The notes beneath the pieces were generated by a model. That model was given only the letters and a program-made list of their open reading frames with translations. It did not search any database and was not told the DNA's origin. Positions 1 to 14,200 of a stretch of 64,000 nucleotides of DNA are shown piece after piece. A program made the position numbers and the translations under genes. The stretch is from Actinostola sp. cb2023 (lineage: Eukaryota > Cnidaria > Anthozoa > Actiniaria > Actinostolidae), in contig JAUJYZ010001280.1 of assembly GCA_033675265.1 (NCBI GenBank), positions 412,501 to 476,500 on the forward strand. The letters are read 5' to 3'. Position 1 is the first letter of the stretch; the number at the start of each line of letters is the position of its first letter.

Positions 1-237
1 ATATTTTATATACGTCTTTGTAAACAAAAAACTGGTATCAGATTTGACGAGGAAGTGTGAGTGAAGCCAAAATGATAAAAATAAATAAAAAAACCGAAAA
101 AAGTACAATACAGCTAAATCTCAACCCTATAGTCCATTATTTAGCCCCCTTAATGTTTTGGAAAAAAAAATTACCCAAAAGAGTCAAACCCCCAAAAAGG
201 TTTTGCACTTCACCTTCACTCTTATGCCTAAGTATCC

Positions 238-740
238 CAGGGGCGGATCCAGGGGGAGGGTTCTGGGGGTTGCAACCCCCCCTATGGATATTTTTTTAAT
301 ACCGCTTGTATAGATATGTCTGTCCGTAGGTCTCTCTTGCACTTTCAGCTCTCTCCCTCGTAAGAATAATATAATTCATTCATACTGTTTACACGACCGT
401 TCGACTTCGAGGCCGGTTTGACTGATAACAGAAAGAACCTGCCGTTTTTAGCGTCAAAAACGTTTGTGAAGCCTTCATACTTGTAAGCTCACCCAAGAAG
501 ACTCTTCCAAGCATCTTTGTTGGATGTCCAATAAACTCAAAATTTTACTGAAAATTGAGTTTTGTTGTGTTAATAAAACAACTCCAAATCTCTAAAAATT
601 GCATTTTAGAGCTTGTAGATTTCAAAATTTTCTGAAGGGCATGCCCCCCCACCCTCCTAGTACTTCGCGGCTTTGCCGCTCACACAACACAACGGCTGCA
701 ACACAACCCCCTGTTTGACAAAAAGCTGGATCCGCCCCTG
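238..740. mobile_element. Non-autonomous DNA transposon (hAT-like), 503 bp
   Basis: The ends are a perfect 15-bp inverted repeat, CAGGGGCGGATCCAG at 238-252 and its complement at 726-740. TATCC lies directly outside both ends (233-237 and 741-745), which reads as a 5-bp target-site duplication. CAGGG termini with a 5-bp duplication fit the hAT5-type group; that class call is inference. No ORF of substance lies inside. A fragment with the same GGGGCGGATCCAG terminus occurs at 17180-17195. Confidence 0.7.
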
Positions 741-2258
741 TATCCCCACCCCCTCCCCCCTGAAGTACTTGTTAGGTGGAGGACACACATGTACATGTAT
801 TTATATGGCCCTATCTCTTGAATAGTTTTCATGTATTTTCTATTTATGAATGCAAGGGTTGGTGAATGTTCCTGAGATGCGCTAAAATACTATCGCAAAA
901 TTTACCCCGATCTCAGTCTCAATTTTTTGTCCATGTCCACTTTTCGAGAATGAGATTCAGGGCCCCGGATTTGAAATGGCCATCTCATGGTCTTGCTTGC
1001 AAAGCCTCAATTTTCCTTTCCACAAATGTGTAATGGCTTTTTACCTATAGAAACCAGTGGCAATGTAAGGATATGCGAACTTGAAAACATGACACAACAG
1101 AAAGTCCTTGGTTAGTATCATAGTCTTATAATTCTCTGACAGTGCTTACAGAAGATAAAATAGATTTACTCTTATAAGATTATACAATTTGATACATAGA
1201 GGTTATTAGTCGGCTAAGTATCTGATATGGCTGTGTATTTTTACAAGTCACAGAGTATTTTGGCAAGCCTTTAGGCAAGCGGGGAAATATACAAGTGAAG
1301 AGTAAAAATGCACAGCCGACTAATACTTAGCCGACTAATAAGTTGTTTATCATTTACTTCTGCAAAGAAATAAAAAATGTCCCTGCGAAACAATCTAAAG
1401 ACATTTATTAAAAAATAACATAGGTATGATATAACGCGCGCTCTGATTGGTTGGTTAGCGTGTGTCCGTAAGCCCACTGACACACGCTCGTGCCCATGGA
1501 CACACGCTCATGTCATCGGCATAGCGCACGCTCTGAATTCAATCGGAAAATCAAATCGTTTTATTTGAATTTGCAGTGACTATGTTATAAAAGAAATGGT
1601 CAACGCTTTAGCTGTGCGTCCATCGAGTTATGGAGCACTTGGGAATTTGGAAGAGCACTCGTGAAGCTAACGTTGACCATTCCTTAAATGTTATTATATA
1701 GCCTGATGCGGCACATATCACACCTGTTTAAGCCTGAAGCTGTATCACGTGCGTTCTTTGCAAAAGTAAATGATAATTGCATGTACTGTCTATAACCTCT
1801 TTACTCCAAAGCTGACTGATTAACTAGTGAGATGAGTGTTAGACGCAAAATATATTCATTTGTTATTGAATTGAACTAAAAGTTACAACATGTAGCAAAG
1901 ATCACTGCAGCAGTGAGTGTTCTCACCACTCGGATCACCCTTACTTCTACCAAGGAGCAAGCATGAAGTACAATGTATACTCACATTTAATACTTCATAC
2001 TTGTATACACCTATTTCAAAAAATGTTGTCAACGGTTGATCTGAAATGGATGATCTGAAACTTTTAAATTCACGTTGACCTCCACCATAGTCACATTTGA
2101 ACACCAAGCGTGATTCCAAGCTTGAGGTCGAATGAATGAATTTCGCATGTTACTAACGAAAGACCCTCAGTTTCCCATAATTCGTCTTGATCTCAGATCC
2201 TCCATTTCAGATCACCTGTTGTCAACGTTTTTTGAAATAGGTCTATCTTTCGATTTAG
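741..2258. other. Stretch without a recognised exon, upstream of WDR89
   Basis: Apart from the small inverted repeat at 1203-1341, the stretch holds only dispersed-repeat-looking sequence. One part (about 1430-1530) carries several near-copies of GACACACGCTC. The missing 5' exon(s) of the WD-repeat gene should lie here or beyond the window edge. I could not find an ORF resembling the N-terminus of WDR89. Confidence 0.4.
1203..1341. mobile_element. MITE-like inverted repeat, 139 bp
   Basis: TTATTAGTCGGCTAAGTA at 1203-1220 is repeated in perfect inverted form at 1324-1341. A second partial copy of the arm (AGCCGACTAA) lies just inside at about 1315. No coding content is present and the superfamily was not determined. 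Confidence 0.6.
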
Positions 2259-5200
2259 CTCACAAGAATAATATCACTGGATTAGAGTTTTCCAAAGCTA
2301 ATGAAAAACTGCTGTGGACATCATCATCATGTTCAATCATGAAGTAAGTTTATAGTGATTCAAATAAAAAAGGGAATAATAGAGTGAAATATAATTGGTC
2401 ATTTGGAATGCTGTGGGTTACCTGTGGTGTAACACAGGAATCCCATGGGCACCAGTAGCCCTATAAATTACCTGCATTGTAATAAATTTATTTTGTTATA
2501 ATTTATTTTGTTCTTCAGTTATAAATTAAAGTAAGTTAGTCGTTTGTGTAAGAAGTGTCTTCAAGTGTATATAATTTTATTTGGTCTTGTTATAGTTGCT
2601 GGGACTTAAGGGGAAGCTGCGAAAGACCGGTACAGAAATTGACAAGTATGTTTCAAATATAAATTATTATTATAATATTATATATATATTATTATTATTA
2701 TATTATATAATATTACACTCAATTGCAGAAAGGTTGTAGTATACATTTATACAAATATCTAATGAGATACAAGATATCTAATGAGATACAAAGTGCGAAA
2801 CATCGCTTATTTTCATCTAGTATATCTGAAACATCAATTTTAGATTAGTATCGCATCCAAAAAGGACAACACAATAATTTTCAACACTATTTTGTGCTTC
2901 AACAGTTGTATTTTAGCATGTCTAACATTTTGCATCTCATTAGATATTTGTATATTTGTATAAATGTATACTACAACGTTTCTGCAATTGAGTGTATATT
3001 CATATTTATTAATTTTTTATATATATTTTTCATATTGGGAATTCATCAGGGGTTGGGTATACTAGGTTATATTCTTATTGGGTGGGACGTGGTGTAATGT
3101 ATTGTAAAGGGGACTTTGTGTCCTATTATACAACACCTGCCCTATGGGAGAATCTTGAAAATAAAAATAAAAATAAATAATAGTGCCCAGTGCTTGCAAT
3201 GTGGAATAAAAAAAACTGAAGCTAACGTTATCGGTACATGTATTACAACATATTGTTAATGGAGCTATATATAATTCTATAATGACACCTTGTGCAGGTC
3301 CAAATTCCTCACCATATACATGTTGTGGTGTCGGCTGTGATGGAGACATTGTGGCCGGGGCAACAGAACCAACTGGTGATGATGTATGTTTATATGTCTG
3401 GTATGTATCTTGTTTCTCCAGTCACCTAGTTTTATTTTACCAACTACAGTAGAACCCTGCTAACTCAAACTCCCAAGGGAACTGGAAAACGAGTTAGTGC
3501 CAGGGGGTTCGAGTTATTAAATGGGGTAAGTTTGACTCTGATTTGGGCGAAGGGAAAATAAAATTAGTTTGAGTTAGTGGGGAGTTCGAGTTAACCGAGT
3601 TCGAGGGGTTCTACTGTACATTTTACTGTTTTTACATGCAAGAAATGAGACAGCTCATATAGACTGTGTCGTCCCGTATGACCACAGGTGACACAACCAT
3701 TGCATGTGAACCTTTTCTCATGCATGTATGTAAACCTTTTTTCATGCATGTATGTGAACCTTTTTTCATGCATGTATGCAAACCTTTTTCCATGCATGTA
3801 TGTAAACCTTTTTTCATGCATGTATGCAAACCTTTTTCCATGCATATATGTGAACCTTTTTCCATGCATGTATGTAAACCTTTTTTCATGCATGTATGTG
3901 AACCTTTTTCCATGCATGTATGCAAACCTTTTTTCATGCATATATATAAACCTTTTTTCATGCATGTATGTGAACCTTTTTTCATGCATGTATGTAAACC
4001 TTTTTTCATGCATGTATGTGAACCTTTTTTCAAGCATGTATGCAAACCTTTTTTCATGCATGTATGTGAACCTTTTTTCATGCATGTGTGTGAACCTTTT
4101 TTCATGCATGTATGCAAACCTTTTTTTCATGCATGTATATAAACCTTTTTTCATGCATGTATGTGAACCTTTTTTCATGCATGTATGTAAACCTTTTTTC
4201 ATGCATGTATGTAAACCTTTTTCCATGCATGTATGTGAACCTTTTTCCATGCATGTATGTAAACCTTTTTCCATGCATGTATGTGAACCTTTTTTCATGC
4301 ATGTATGTGAACCTTTTTCCATGCATGTATGTGAAACCTTTTTCCAAGCATGTATGTGAACCTTTTTTCATGCATGTATGTGAACCTTTTTTCATGCATG
4401 TGTGTGAACCTTTTTTCATGCATGTATGTAAACCTTTTTTCATGCATGTATGCAAACCTTTTTTCATGCATGTATGCAAACCTTTTTTCATGCATGTATG
4501 CAAACCTTTTTCCATGCATGTATGCAAACCTTTTTTCATGCATGTATGTAAACCTTTTTCCATGCATATATGTGAACCTTTTTCCATGCATGTATGTAAA
4601 CCTTTTTTCATGCATGTATGCAAACCTTTTTCCATGCATATATGTGAACCTTTTTTCATGCATGTATGCAAACCTTTTTCCATGCATGTATGCAAACCTT
4701 TTTCCATGCATGTGTGTAACCCATTTTTCATGCATGTATGTAAACCTTTTTCCATGCATGTGTGTAACCCTTTTTTCATGCATGTATGTAAACCTTTTTT
4801 CATGCATGTGTGTAAACCCTTTTTTCATGCATGTATGTAAACCTTTTTTCATGCATGTATGCAAACCTTTTTTCATGCATGTATGCAAACCTTTTTTCAT
4901 GCATGTATGCAAACCTTTTTTCATGCATGTATGTAAACCTTTTTCCATGCATATATGTGAACCTTTTTCCATGCATGTATGTAAACCTTTTTTCATGCAT
5001 GTATGCAAACCTTTTTCCATGCATATATGCAAAACCTTTTTTCATGCATGTATGCAAACCTTTTTCCATGCATGTATGCAAACCTTTTTCCATGCATGTG
5101 TGTAAACCCTTTTTTCATGCATGTATGTAAACCTTTTTCCATGCATGTGTGTAACCCATTTTTCATGCATGTATGTAAACCTTTTTCCATGCATGTGTGT

Positions 5201-8200
5201 AACCCATTTTTCATGCATGTATGTAAACCTTTTTCCATGCATGTGTGTAACCCAATTTTCATGCATGTATGTGAACCTTTTTCCATGCATGTATGTGACC
5301 TTTTTTCATGCATGTATGTGACCTTTTTTCATGCATGTGTGTAACCCAATTTTCATGCATGTATGTAAACCTTTTTCCATGCATGTGTGTAACCCATTTT
5401 TCATGCATGTATGTGAACCTTTTTCCATGCATGTATGTGACCTTTTTTCATGCATGTATGCAAACCTTTTTTCATGCATGTATGCAAACCTTTTTTCATG
5501 CATGTATGCAAACCTTTTTTCATGCATGTATGTAAACCTTTTTCCATGCATATGTGTAACCCCTTTTTCCATGCATGTATGTAAACCTTTTTTCATGCAT
5601 GTATGCAACCCTTTTTTCATGCATATGTGTGTGAACCTTTTTTCATGCATGTATGCAACCCTTTTTCCATGCATGTATGCAAACCTTTTTCCATGCATGT
5701 GTGTAACCCATTTTTCATGCATGTATGTAAACCTTTTTCCATGCATGTGTGTAACCCAATTTTCATGCATGTATGTAAACCTTTTTCCATGCATGTGTGT
5801 AAACCTTTTTTCATGCATGTATGTAAACCTTTTTCCATGCATGTGTGTAACCCATTTTTCATGCATGTATGTGAACCTTTTTCCATGCATGTATGTGACC
5901 TTTTTTCATGCATGTATGTAAACCTTTTTCCATGCATGTGTGTAACCCAATTTTCATGCATGTATGTGAACCTTTTTTCATGCAGGGATGTTCGGAGTCC
6001 TAATCCAATTTTTACAAGTATTTTTACCGATTCACATAAAGAAGATATTACACAGGTTGGTGTAAATTAAGTCTTAGATCATTACAATAATCTCATGATC
6101 AATATTCCACTGCCAGGGCACAGGCAAACCACAGTGATAAAGTGACATTTGCACTAAAAAATACCGAATAAAACGTGTTTTAATATATTTTAGCCCGAGT
6201 AAATGCACCATTGTTCCCCACCCTCCCTCACTGAGTCGGAATAGGTCAACCGGAGGACGTATATTATTACAAGGTAGGCAACTTTCAGGATTCCTGTGGT
6301 GAATCTCAAAACAAATCTGCTAAAATATATATCAAATCTTGTGAAAACTCATCCCTAAATCCGTCCAGTTACTAAAATACCTTCAATCTATCATATCAGC
6401 TCAATTGTTTGCTTGTATTTTGAAGAAAATGCTGGCTTTGAGTCCAAGGACGCAAAAAAACAGCTTTCGTACATGTGCCGACAGTTAGGCTTCGACCAGC
6501 GCAGTCCTGGGGACGAAAATGTGGAGCAAAAATAACCCGCGTACCCCTTCCCTTGTATTCCTTTACTCGCCTGATCAAATGGACAAACGCAACCCTACAT
6601 AGGCAAACATTCGACTTCCGCTTTCGTAACTTTTAAATATTCATCGCGTGTGAATTCTTGACGCATGCAAGTTTTGTAAGACGGAATAATACAATACACT
6701 GTACAACAATTACAAGAAAGCTTGGGTTTCGTTCGTTATAGGTCTTATAGTCTACTGAAATTATGAAGAAAGTACAAGGTGTTTTGTAATTTGTATAATT
6801 CAATTCAAATATTTCGTTTGCCTTCCCACTGATTATTCGAAATGAATAACGCTTATTTGCGGACTTATTTGACATTAGAATAACAGTAATATAAATAGCA
6901 AGCTCTGCAACATGTGCATTGTAGATAACAATCTGGGACGAAATTCAACTGAGAACTGGTGAAAGTTAAGAATAACATTCAAAAATGTTACTGTCATTCA
7001 TCTGTATGTTGTAGTTTAATTTTTGCTTGTAATTATTGTGCAGTGTATTGTATTATTCCGTCTTGCAAAACTTGCATGCGTCAAAGAATTCACACGCGAT
7101 GAATATTTAAAAGTTACGAAAGCGGAAGTCGAATGTTTGCCTATGTAGGGTTGCGTTTGTCCATTTGATCAGGCGAGTAAAGGAATACAAGGGAAGGGGT
7201 ACGCGGGTTATTTTTGCTCCACATTTTCGTCCCCAGGACTGCGCTGGTCGAAGCCTAACTGTCGGCACATAGTACGAAAGCTGTTTTTTTGCGTCCTTGG
7301 ACCCAAAACCAGCATTTTCTTCAAAATACAACCAAACAATTGAGCTGACATGATAGATTGAAGGTATTTTAGTAACTGGACGGATTTAGGGATGAGTTTT
7401 CACAAGATTTGATATATATTTTAGCAGATTTGTTTTGAGATTCACCACAGGAATCCTGAAAGTTGCCTACCTTGTAATAATATACGTCCTCCGGTTGACC
7501 TATTCCGACTCAGTGAGGGAGGGTGGGGAACAATGGTGTATTTACTCGGGCTAAAATATATTAAAACACGTTTTATTCGGTATTTTTTAGTGCAAATGTC
7601 ACTTTATCACTGTGGTTTGCCTGTGGCCAGGGGGACACAGGTGTAAGAGTGACTGGGATGTACATAAGCACAAATTTGGAACTGTTTTTGGGGGTCCAAA
7701 TTTTTGGAGGACTAGTTTTTGCCAAGGAAAACAATGACTTTTTTGGGGGGTTAAATTATGGATCGTAGGACAATTTTTGGGTTGACTTTTAGCAGTATTG
7801 GACATAAATTCATAATAACAACATTACACAAAACAATGTACATTATTGTGCTTGCAAGTGATTGCTTTTCGTTTCAATTTATTCTAAGATTAAGTTCCAC
7901 CCTAGAAGATCAAAACATATGGCATCATGCTCAACAGTAAGTGCATTGTACATGTGGTTGGAAGGAAGGATAGGATGGTTGGAAGGAAGGAAGGAGGCAG
8001 GATGGAAGGAAGGCAGGATGGAAGGAAGGTAGGATGGATGGATGGATGGTTGGAAGGAAGGAAAGAAGGAAGGATGAAAGGTAGATGGGAAGGAAGGATG
8101 AAAGGTAGAATGGAAGGAAGGATGGAAGGATGGAAGGAAGGATGGTAGGATGGAAGGCAGGATGGAAGGAAGGTAGGATGGATGGTAGGATGGATGGAAG

Positions 8201-11200
8201 GAAGGATGGTAGGAAGGAAGGATGGAAACAAGGATGGATGGATGGTTGGAAGGAAGGAAAGGTGGAAGGATGGATGGTTGGAAGGAAGGAAGGATGGAAG
8301 GAAGGATGGAAGGAAATGGAAGGAATAGGGAAGGAAGGATGGAAGGAAGGTAGGATGGATGAAAGGTATGATGGAAGGATGGAGGATAGGATGGAAGGAA
8401 GGCAGGAAGGGAAGGAAGGTAGGATGGAAGGAAGGATAGAAGGTAGGATGGATGGAAGGAAAGAATAGGATGGAAGGAAGGATAGGATGGAAGGAAGGTA
8501 GGATGGAAGGAAGGTAGGATGGAAGGAAGGTAGGATGGAAGGATAGAGGTAGGATGGATAGGATGGGATGGAAGGTAGGATGGAAGGATGGAAGGATGGA
8601 AGGAAGGTAGGATGGAAGGAAGGAAGGATGGAGGTAGGATGGAAGGCAGGATGGAAGGAAGGAAGGCAGGATGGAAGGAAGGTAGGAGGATGGAAGGATA
8701 GAAGGTAGGATGGATGGAAGGAGGATGGAAGGAAGGTAGGATGGAAGGAAGGTAGGATGGAAGGAAGGAAGGATGGGTAGGATGGAAGGATGAAAGGAAG
8801 GTAGGATGGAAAGTACATGTAGGTAGGAAGAATAGAAGGTAGGAATGGGAAGGATAGGAAGGTAGGTAGGAAGGATGGAAGGTAGGATGGAAGGAAGGTA
8901 GGATGGAAAGGATGGAAGGTAGGATGGAAGGAAGGAAGGATGGAAAGGAGGTAGGAAGGATAGAAGGTAGGATGGATGGGATAGGGAAGGAAGGTAGGAT
9001 GGAAGGAAGGTAGGAGGATGGAAGGTAGGATGGAAGGAAGGCAGGATGGGAAGGAAGGTAGGATGGATGGTAGGAGGATGGAAGGAAGGATGGAGGAAGG
9101 AAGGAAGGAAGGATGGATGGATGGAAGGAAGGTGAAAGGAATGGAAGGATGGAAGGAAGGATGGTAGGATGGAAGGCAGGATGGAAGGAGGCAGGATGGA
9201 AGGAAGGCAGGATGGAAAGGATGGAAGGAAGGCAGGATGGAAGGAAGGTAGGATGGAAGGAAGGTAGGATAGAAGGAAGGATGGGAAGGTAGGTAGGATG
9301 GATGAAAGGTATGATGGAAGGTAGGATGGAAGATAGGATGGAAGGAAGGTAGGATAGAAGGATGAAAGGAAGGTAGGATGGAAGGAAGGAGGTAGGACGG
9401 ATGGAAGGTAGGATGGAAGGAAGGTAGGATGGAAGGAAGGAAGGTAGGATGGAAGGAAGGTAGGATGGAAGGAAGGTAGGAAGGAAAGGAAGGTGGATGG
9501 AAGGTAGGTAGGAGGATAAGGTAGGAATGGATGGAAGGATGGAAGGATAGGAAGGATGGAAGGTAGGATGGAAGGTAGGATGGAAGGTAGGATGGAAGGT
9601 AGGATGGAAGGTAGGATGGAAGGTAGGATGGAAGGAAGGTAGGATGGATGGAAGGATAGAAGGTAGGATGGATGGAAGATAGGATGGAAGGAAGGTAGGA
9701 TGGAAGGAAGGTAGAAAGAAGGTAGGAAGGATGGAAGGTAGGATGGATGGAAGGAAGGTAGGATGGAAAGTACATGTAGGTAGGAAGGATAGAAGGTAGG
9801 ATGGATGGAAGATAGGATGGAAGGAAGGTAGGATGGAAGGAAGGTAGGAAGGATGGAAGGTAGGATGGATGGAAGGAAGGTAGGATGGAAAGTACATGTA
9901 GGTAGGAAGGATGGAAGGTAGGATGGAAGGAAGGAAGGATGGAAAGTACATGTAGGTAGGAAGGATAGAAGGTAGGATGGATGGAAGATAGGATGGAAGG
10001 AAGGTAGGATGGAAGGAAGGTAGGAAGGATGGAAGGTAGGATGGAAGGAAGGTAGGAAGGATGGAAGGAAGGATGGAAGGAAGATAGGATGGAAAGTACA
10101 TGTAGGTAGGAAGGAAGAATGATGATCTCCTCAAATTCTTCTTCACTTGCCCTCCTTTGATTCCAATTTATATTTTTCTTCATGTTATTCTAGGATGGTT
10201 TAGTTTGTCTATTTGATGTATCTCATGCTGAGGAAGACGATGCCCTGCAATTTGTATTTAATTCAGGATCATCAGTGGTACAAAATGTTTAATTAAATGT
10301 TTTAATTAAAAATAATTACTTCATAAAGGTTTATAACTACCAGGCCCCGGTTGCACGAAAGGTGATTCAATAGCGCTATTCAACGCTATCCACCGAAATG
10401 GTTGGGATTTTTAGGACCGCCCCATAAGGACGCCTGCAAAGGAGGCTACACAATCACACTGAGGCATTATTTTTGTTTTTCGATAAATCTTTAACGTTAT
10501 CTTGAATGTATCTGTATTGATAGGGGCGAATTGGTTTCTATGCTGACAGATACAATAAACTCTTCTGTATTACCCACATCGAAACACTTCAATTATGGGA
10601 TATCAATGAGGTGAGAAGCTCCACATCAGATACATTTATAAAAATGACATGGCAGCTGAGTGAGAATGTTTTATCCGACAAGGATAATCAAGGTTGTAGA
10701 CACAAGGATATATCCAAAAACTGAGAAGTGTGTCAAAAAAAAACAGGCGCACCTGCCCAGTTGTGTAAGGTCCCTATTATTAGCCTCTTGATTTCTATAA
10801 AAGAATACATTTCAATTCTCTTTACAGGCCTCATTACTAGCGAATCATTCTGGGATAAGAAAGTGTGACAATGTAAGTACAAGTTAAATCACAAGTGGAA
10901 TCTTGAGAAAGCTGTATTACATTCTTTGCGTTATCGGGCATAAACTCCCAGGGAATCAAGACTTCAAAGGCTTACCAATAATTTTATTCTTAATATTAAT
11001 TATGTATTCAAACTTGTCGCCATATTGAAAGTGAAGCGTCCCCTAAAACAGCCCCACAATCCCTGGGACCCGTTTCTCGAAAGCCCCGAAAGCTTATCGG
11101 GCCCGAAAAGGGTTTCTTTAAATATCTATATCTTCAAAACAAAGTAGTTTACAGAGTTTGTTCATATTAAAAACATGTCAAAAGAACAGCTTTGTAGAGT

Positions 11201-14200
11201 AAGTGTCTCAGATTTCTGGGATGTCTTTTCGGGCCTGTAAAGTTATCGGTCTTTCGAGAAACGGGGCCCCACAACTCTGAAATGGCTGATAGCATTCGGT
11301 GAATGAATTTTAAATAAAAAAATAATGAAATAAAAAAAGTGAACTTTAACGTATTTTCCTGATATTTTGGTGTATAGGGAACTCAAAGTGTGGATTATCT
11401 AATCGATTGTTTCTATCATCCATCACTTAACAAGTTGTATCTAATAACTGGAAAACACAGGTTTGTATGCACAATAGCATGCTCGGGGGAAAAAACATGC
11501 TCGAGAGTCCAGCGGTGCTCTGAGCCCGCGCTGAAGAGCACTCTTGGACTCTTGAGCATGACACAATATAGATGGACAAGTTATTTTGTCCCAGTGCAAT
11601 TCATCTCAATAGTATCTCAATAAACACTCACAACAGCCAGTACTCATTGACAGTTGAGCAGGTGATATTTGCAAGCTATTGTGCACAAACAGAATAGTTC
11701 AAAAATTGACTATGACTATTATGCGAGTGCTCCTTAGCTTGCAAAGTCAGCAATTATTTGCTATCTCTCTGTGTGAGTGTTATCTGCATTGAGTGGATAA
11801 TGGCCTCGAGGCCCAGGGGAGGGGCAGTGTGCAGGTTGTGTATCCTGTTTGATATGAAAATAGAGCTTCAAATTAACAAATTGCAGATCACGTCATTGGT
11901 TTTGAGTTGTCTGTGCCCTGATTGAGTCCACTTTTAATCAGAACAGCCCAATTGCTATCAAAGCTGAAGATCATAAAAAATGCATTGAATTTCATGTTTT
12001 ATGTAATGTCTGGGACATCAAGAAGCTATCTCACAAAGGTGTTTCAACTGCAGAAAATCCTGGATATGCCCATGGTGTTGTTGTCAACGATGAAGTCATT
12101 GTTGAATACAGTCGAACCTCCTGTAAGCGACCACCTAAAATACCAAGCTTTGTGGTCGCTTATTAGAGGCGGTCGCTTACGAGAGGTTCCGACTATAATG
12201 ATTTGACTTGGAACTGAACTTTTGGTATTTTGGAAAACTGGTCGCTTACGAGAGTGGTCGTTTACGAGAGGAGGCAGTCGCTTATACGAGAGGTTCCAAC
12301 TATAGTGATTTGACTTGGAACTGAACTTTTGGTATTTTGGAAAACTGGTCGCTTACGAGAGTGGTCGTTTACGAGAGGAGGCAGTCGCTTATACGAGAGG
12401 TTCCAACTATAGTGATTTGACTTGGAACTGAACTTTTGGTATTTTGGAAAACTGGTCGCTTACGAGAGTGGTCGTTTACGAGAGGAGGCAGTCGCTTATA
12501 CGAGAGGTTCCAACTATAGTGATTTGACTTGGAACTGAACTTTTGGTATTTTGGAAAACTGGTCGCTTACGAGAGTGGTCGTTTACGAGAGGAGGCGGTC
12601 GCTTACGAGAGGTTCCAACTATAGTGATTTGACTTGGAACTGAACTTTTGGTATTTTGGAAAACTGGTCACTCAGGAGAGGTGGTCGCGTACGAGAGTGG
12701 TCGCAACCGGAGGTTCAGCTGTATGTAATTTCCAGCCGTCAGCTTGAAGTAAATGTAGCTTCTTTGTATTTTAGTGGTGATCTTCAAGTCTTTGATGTGA
12801 CTGACGACAGTGTAACCAGTGTCTGTACGTTAACAGGGGGCCATGCAACGACTGTCAGGTGCTTGGAATGGTACTTAAAGGTGAATCTATGAAGTGATTT
12901 TATCAGAGTTTTTAACTGTTATCCCCACTATTATAATAACAACATCAACAACAATTGTAATAACAACAATAATAATAGTGATAATAATAGTAATATTAGT
13001 GATAATAATAATAACGACAACAATGATAACAACAATAGAAATAAGAAAACGAGAGAGATACGACGTTACGATGTCATCTTGTCGACATCATTATCAAGTA
13101 TAGTGAAAGTTGAAGTAGATGTAGCTTCACTATACTTGATAATGATGTCGACAAGATGACATCGAAACGTCGTATCTCTCTCGTTATTTCAATTGAAATG
13201 TATTAGTAAATCAACCGTTAATAATAACAACAACAATAATAACTTAAAGAAAGAAAACGATTTGTTGAGCGACGTTTCGGAGTCGTCATGACGCCATTAT
13301 CAAGCTACTAGAACAGAAATAGAAAGAAAACTAAAGTGTGAATGAGTAATGTAGGTAGAGGTAATCATACGATTTCGAGTTCAATTTGGAAATAATTTGC
13401 TCTCGTGTGTTTTTCAAAGAGCTCAACTAGTACTCACCCTACGGGCTCGCTACGGGCTCGTGCAATTTTGAAACCCTTTAAAAAACACACGTGCAAATTA
13501 TTTCCAAATTGAACTCGAAACCGTAAGATTACCTCTACTAATAATAATAACAAGACGCTCAATGAGCGTTCATGCGTTTTTCGTCGGCAGTTTTTGTTCG
13601 GTGTGAAAAGGAAAATGTCAGTTTTGATTTCGAGGAAGTACTGAGTAAATGAATGCCAGCTGTAGTTGAAGAACAAGGACAATGTCAGCTGCGCGGGGAG
13701 AGACCTGACAATTTGAAACCCTGACATTTTGCGTGACGAGGGAGACTATGTATATACAAATGTAAATGAATGTCGAGTTCATTTGATTTGCCTTTGAGTT
13801 CATTTGATTACGAAAAATAGCACTTTTGATATGAAAAGGTCAGGATTTGAGTTCAATGATTTGATTTTGATGAGTTTGTTTAAACGGAGCCCCTCTCTAG
13901 CTTCAGATCCCGAAACGTCGAGTTTGGAATCGAGTTCGGGTTCGAGTTACGGTTCGAACGTCGAATAAAACAAGGACATCTTCTTCAATACAATATAATT
14001 TCTCTGACGTCATGACAATCAGTGACAGTTGAGTGACGAGGGCACTCCGTTAAAACTTTGATTAGTCCGGTGAGTACGAGCATGATACGTCCAATAAAAA
14101 ATATAAACAGAATGAGGTTGACTTCATAGCCTCAGATGGTTCTTCGATAACGGCCTCGCGATTTTTTGTTTGGAAAAAATCATATATCAAGTTGTTTAAG

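Noticed and set aside
3591..6070. Many overlapping ORFs of 60-250 codons on both strands (Met-His-Glu-Lys-Arg-Phe type repeats)
   Set aside because: They arise from a stop-free 24-bp tandem repeat (period divisible by three) and occur in several frames on both strands. A real WDR89 exon begins at the array's end.
7879..10183. 750-755-codon minus-strand ORFs of Leu-Pro-Ser-Phe repeats
   Set aside because: Translation of the GGAA/GGAT satellite, open in two frames at once. The + strand of the same interval contains a WDR89 micro-exon.
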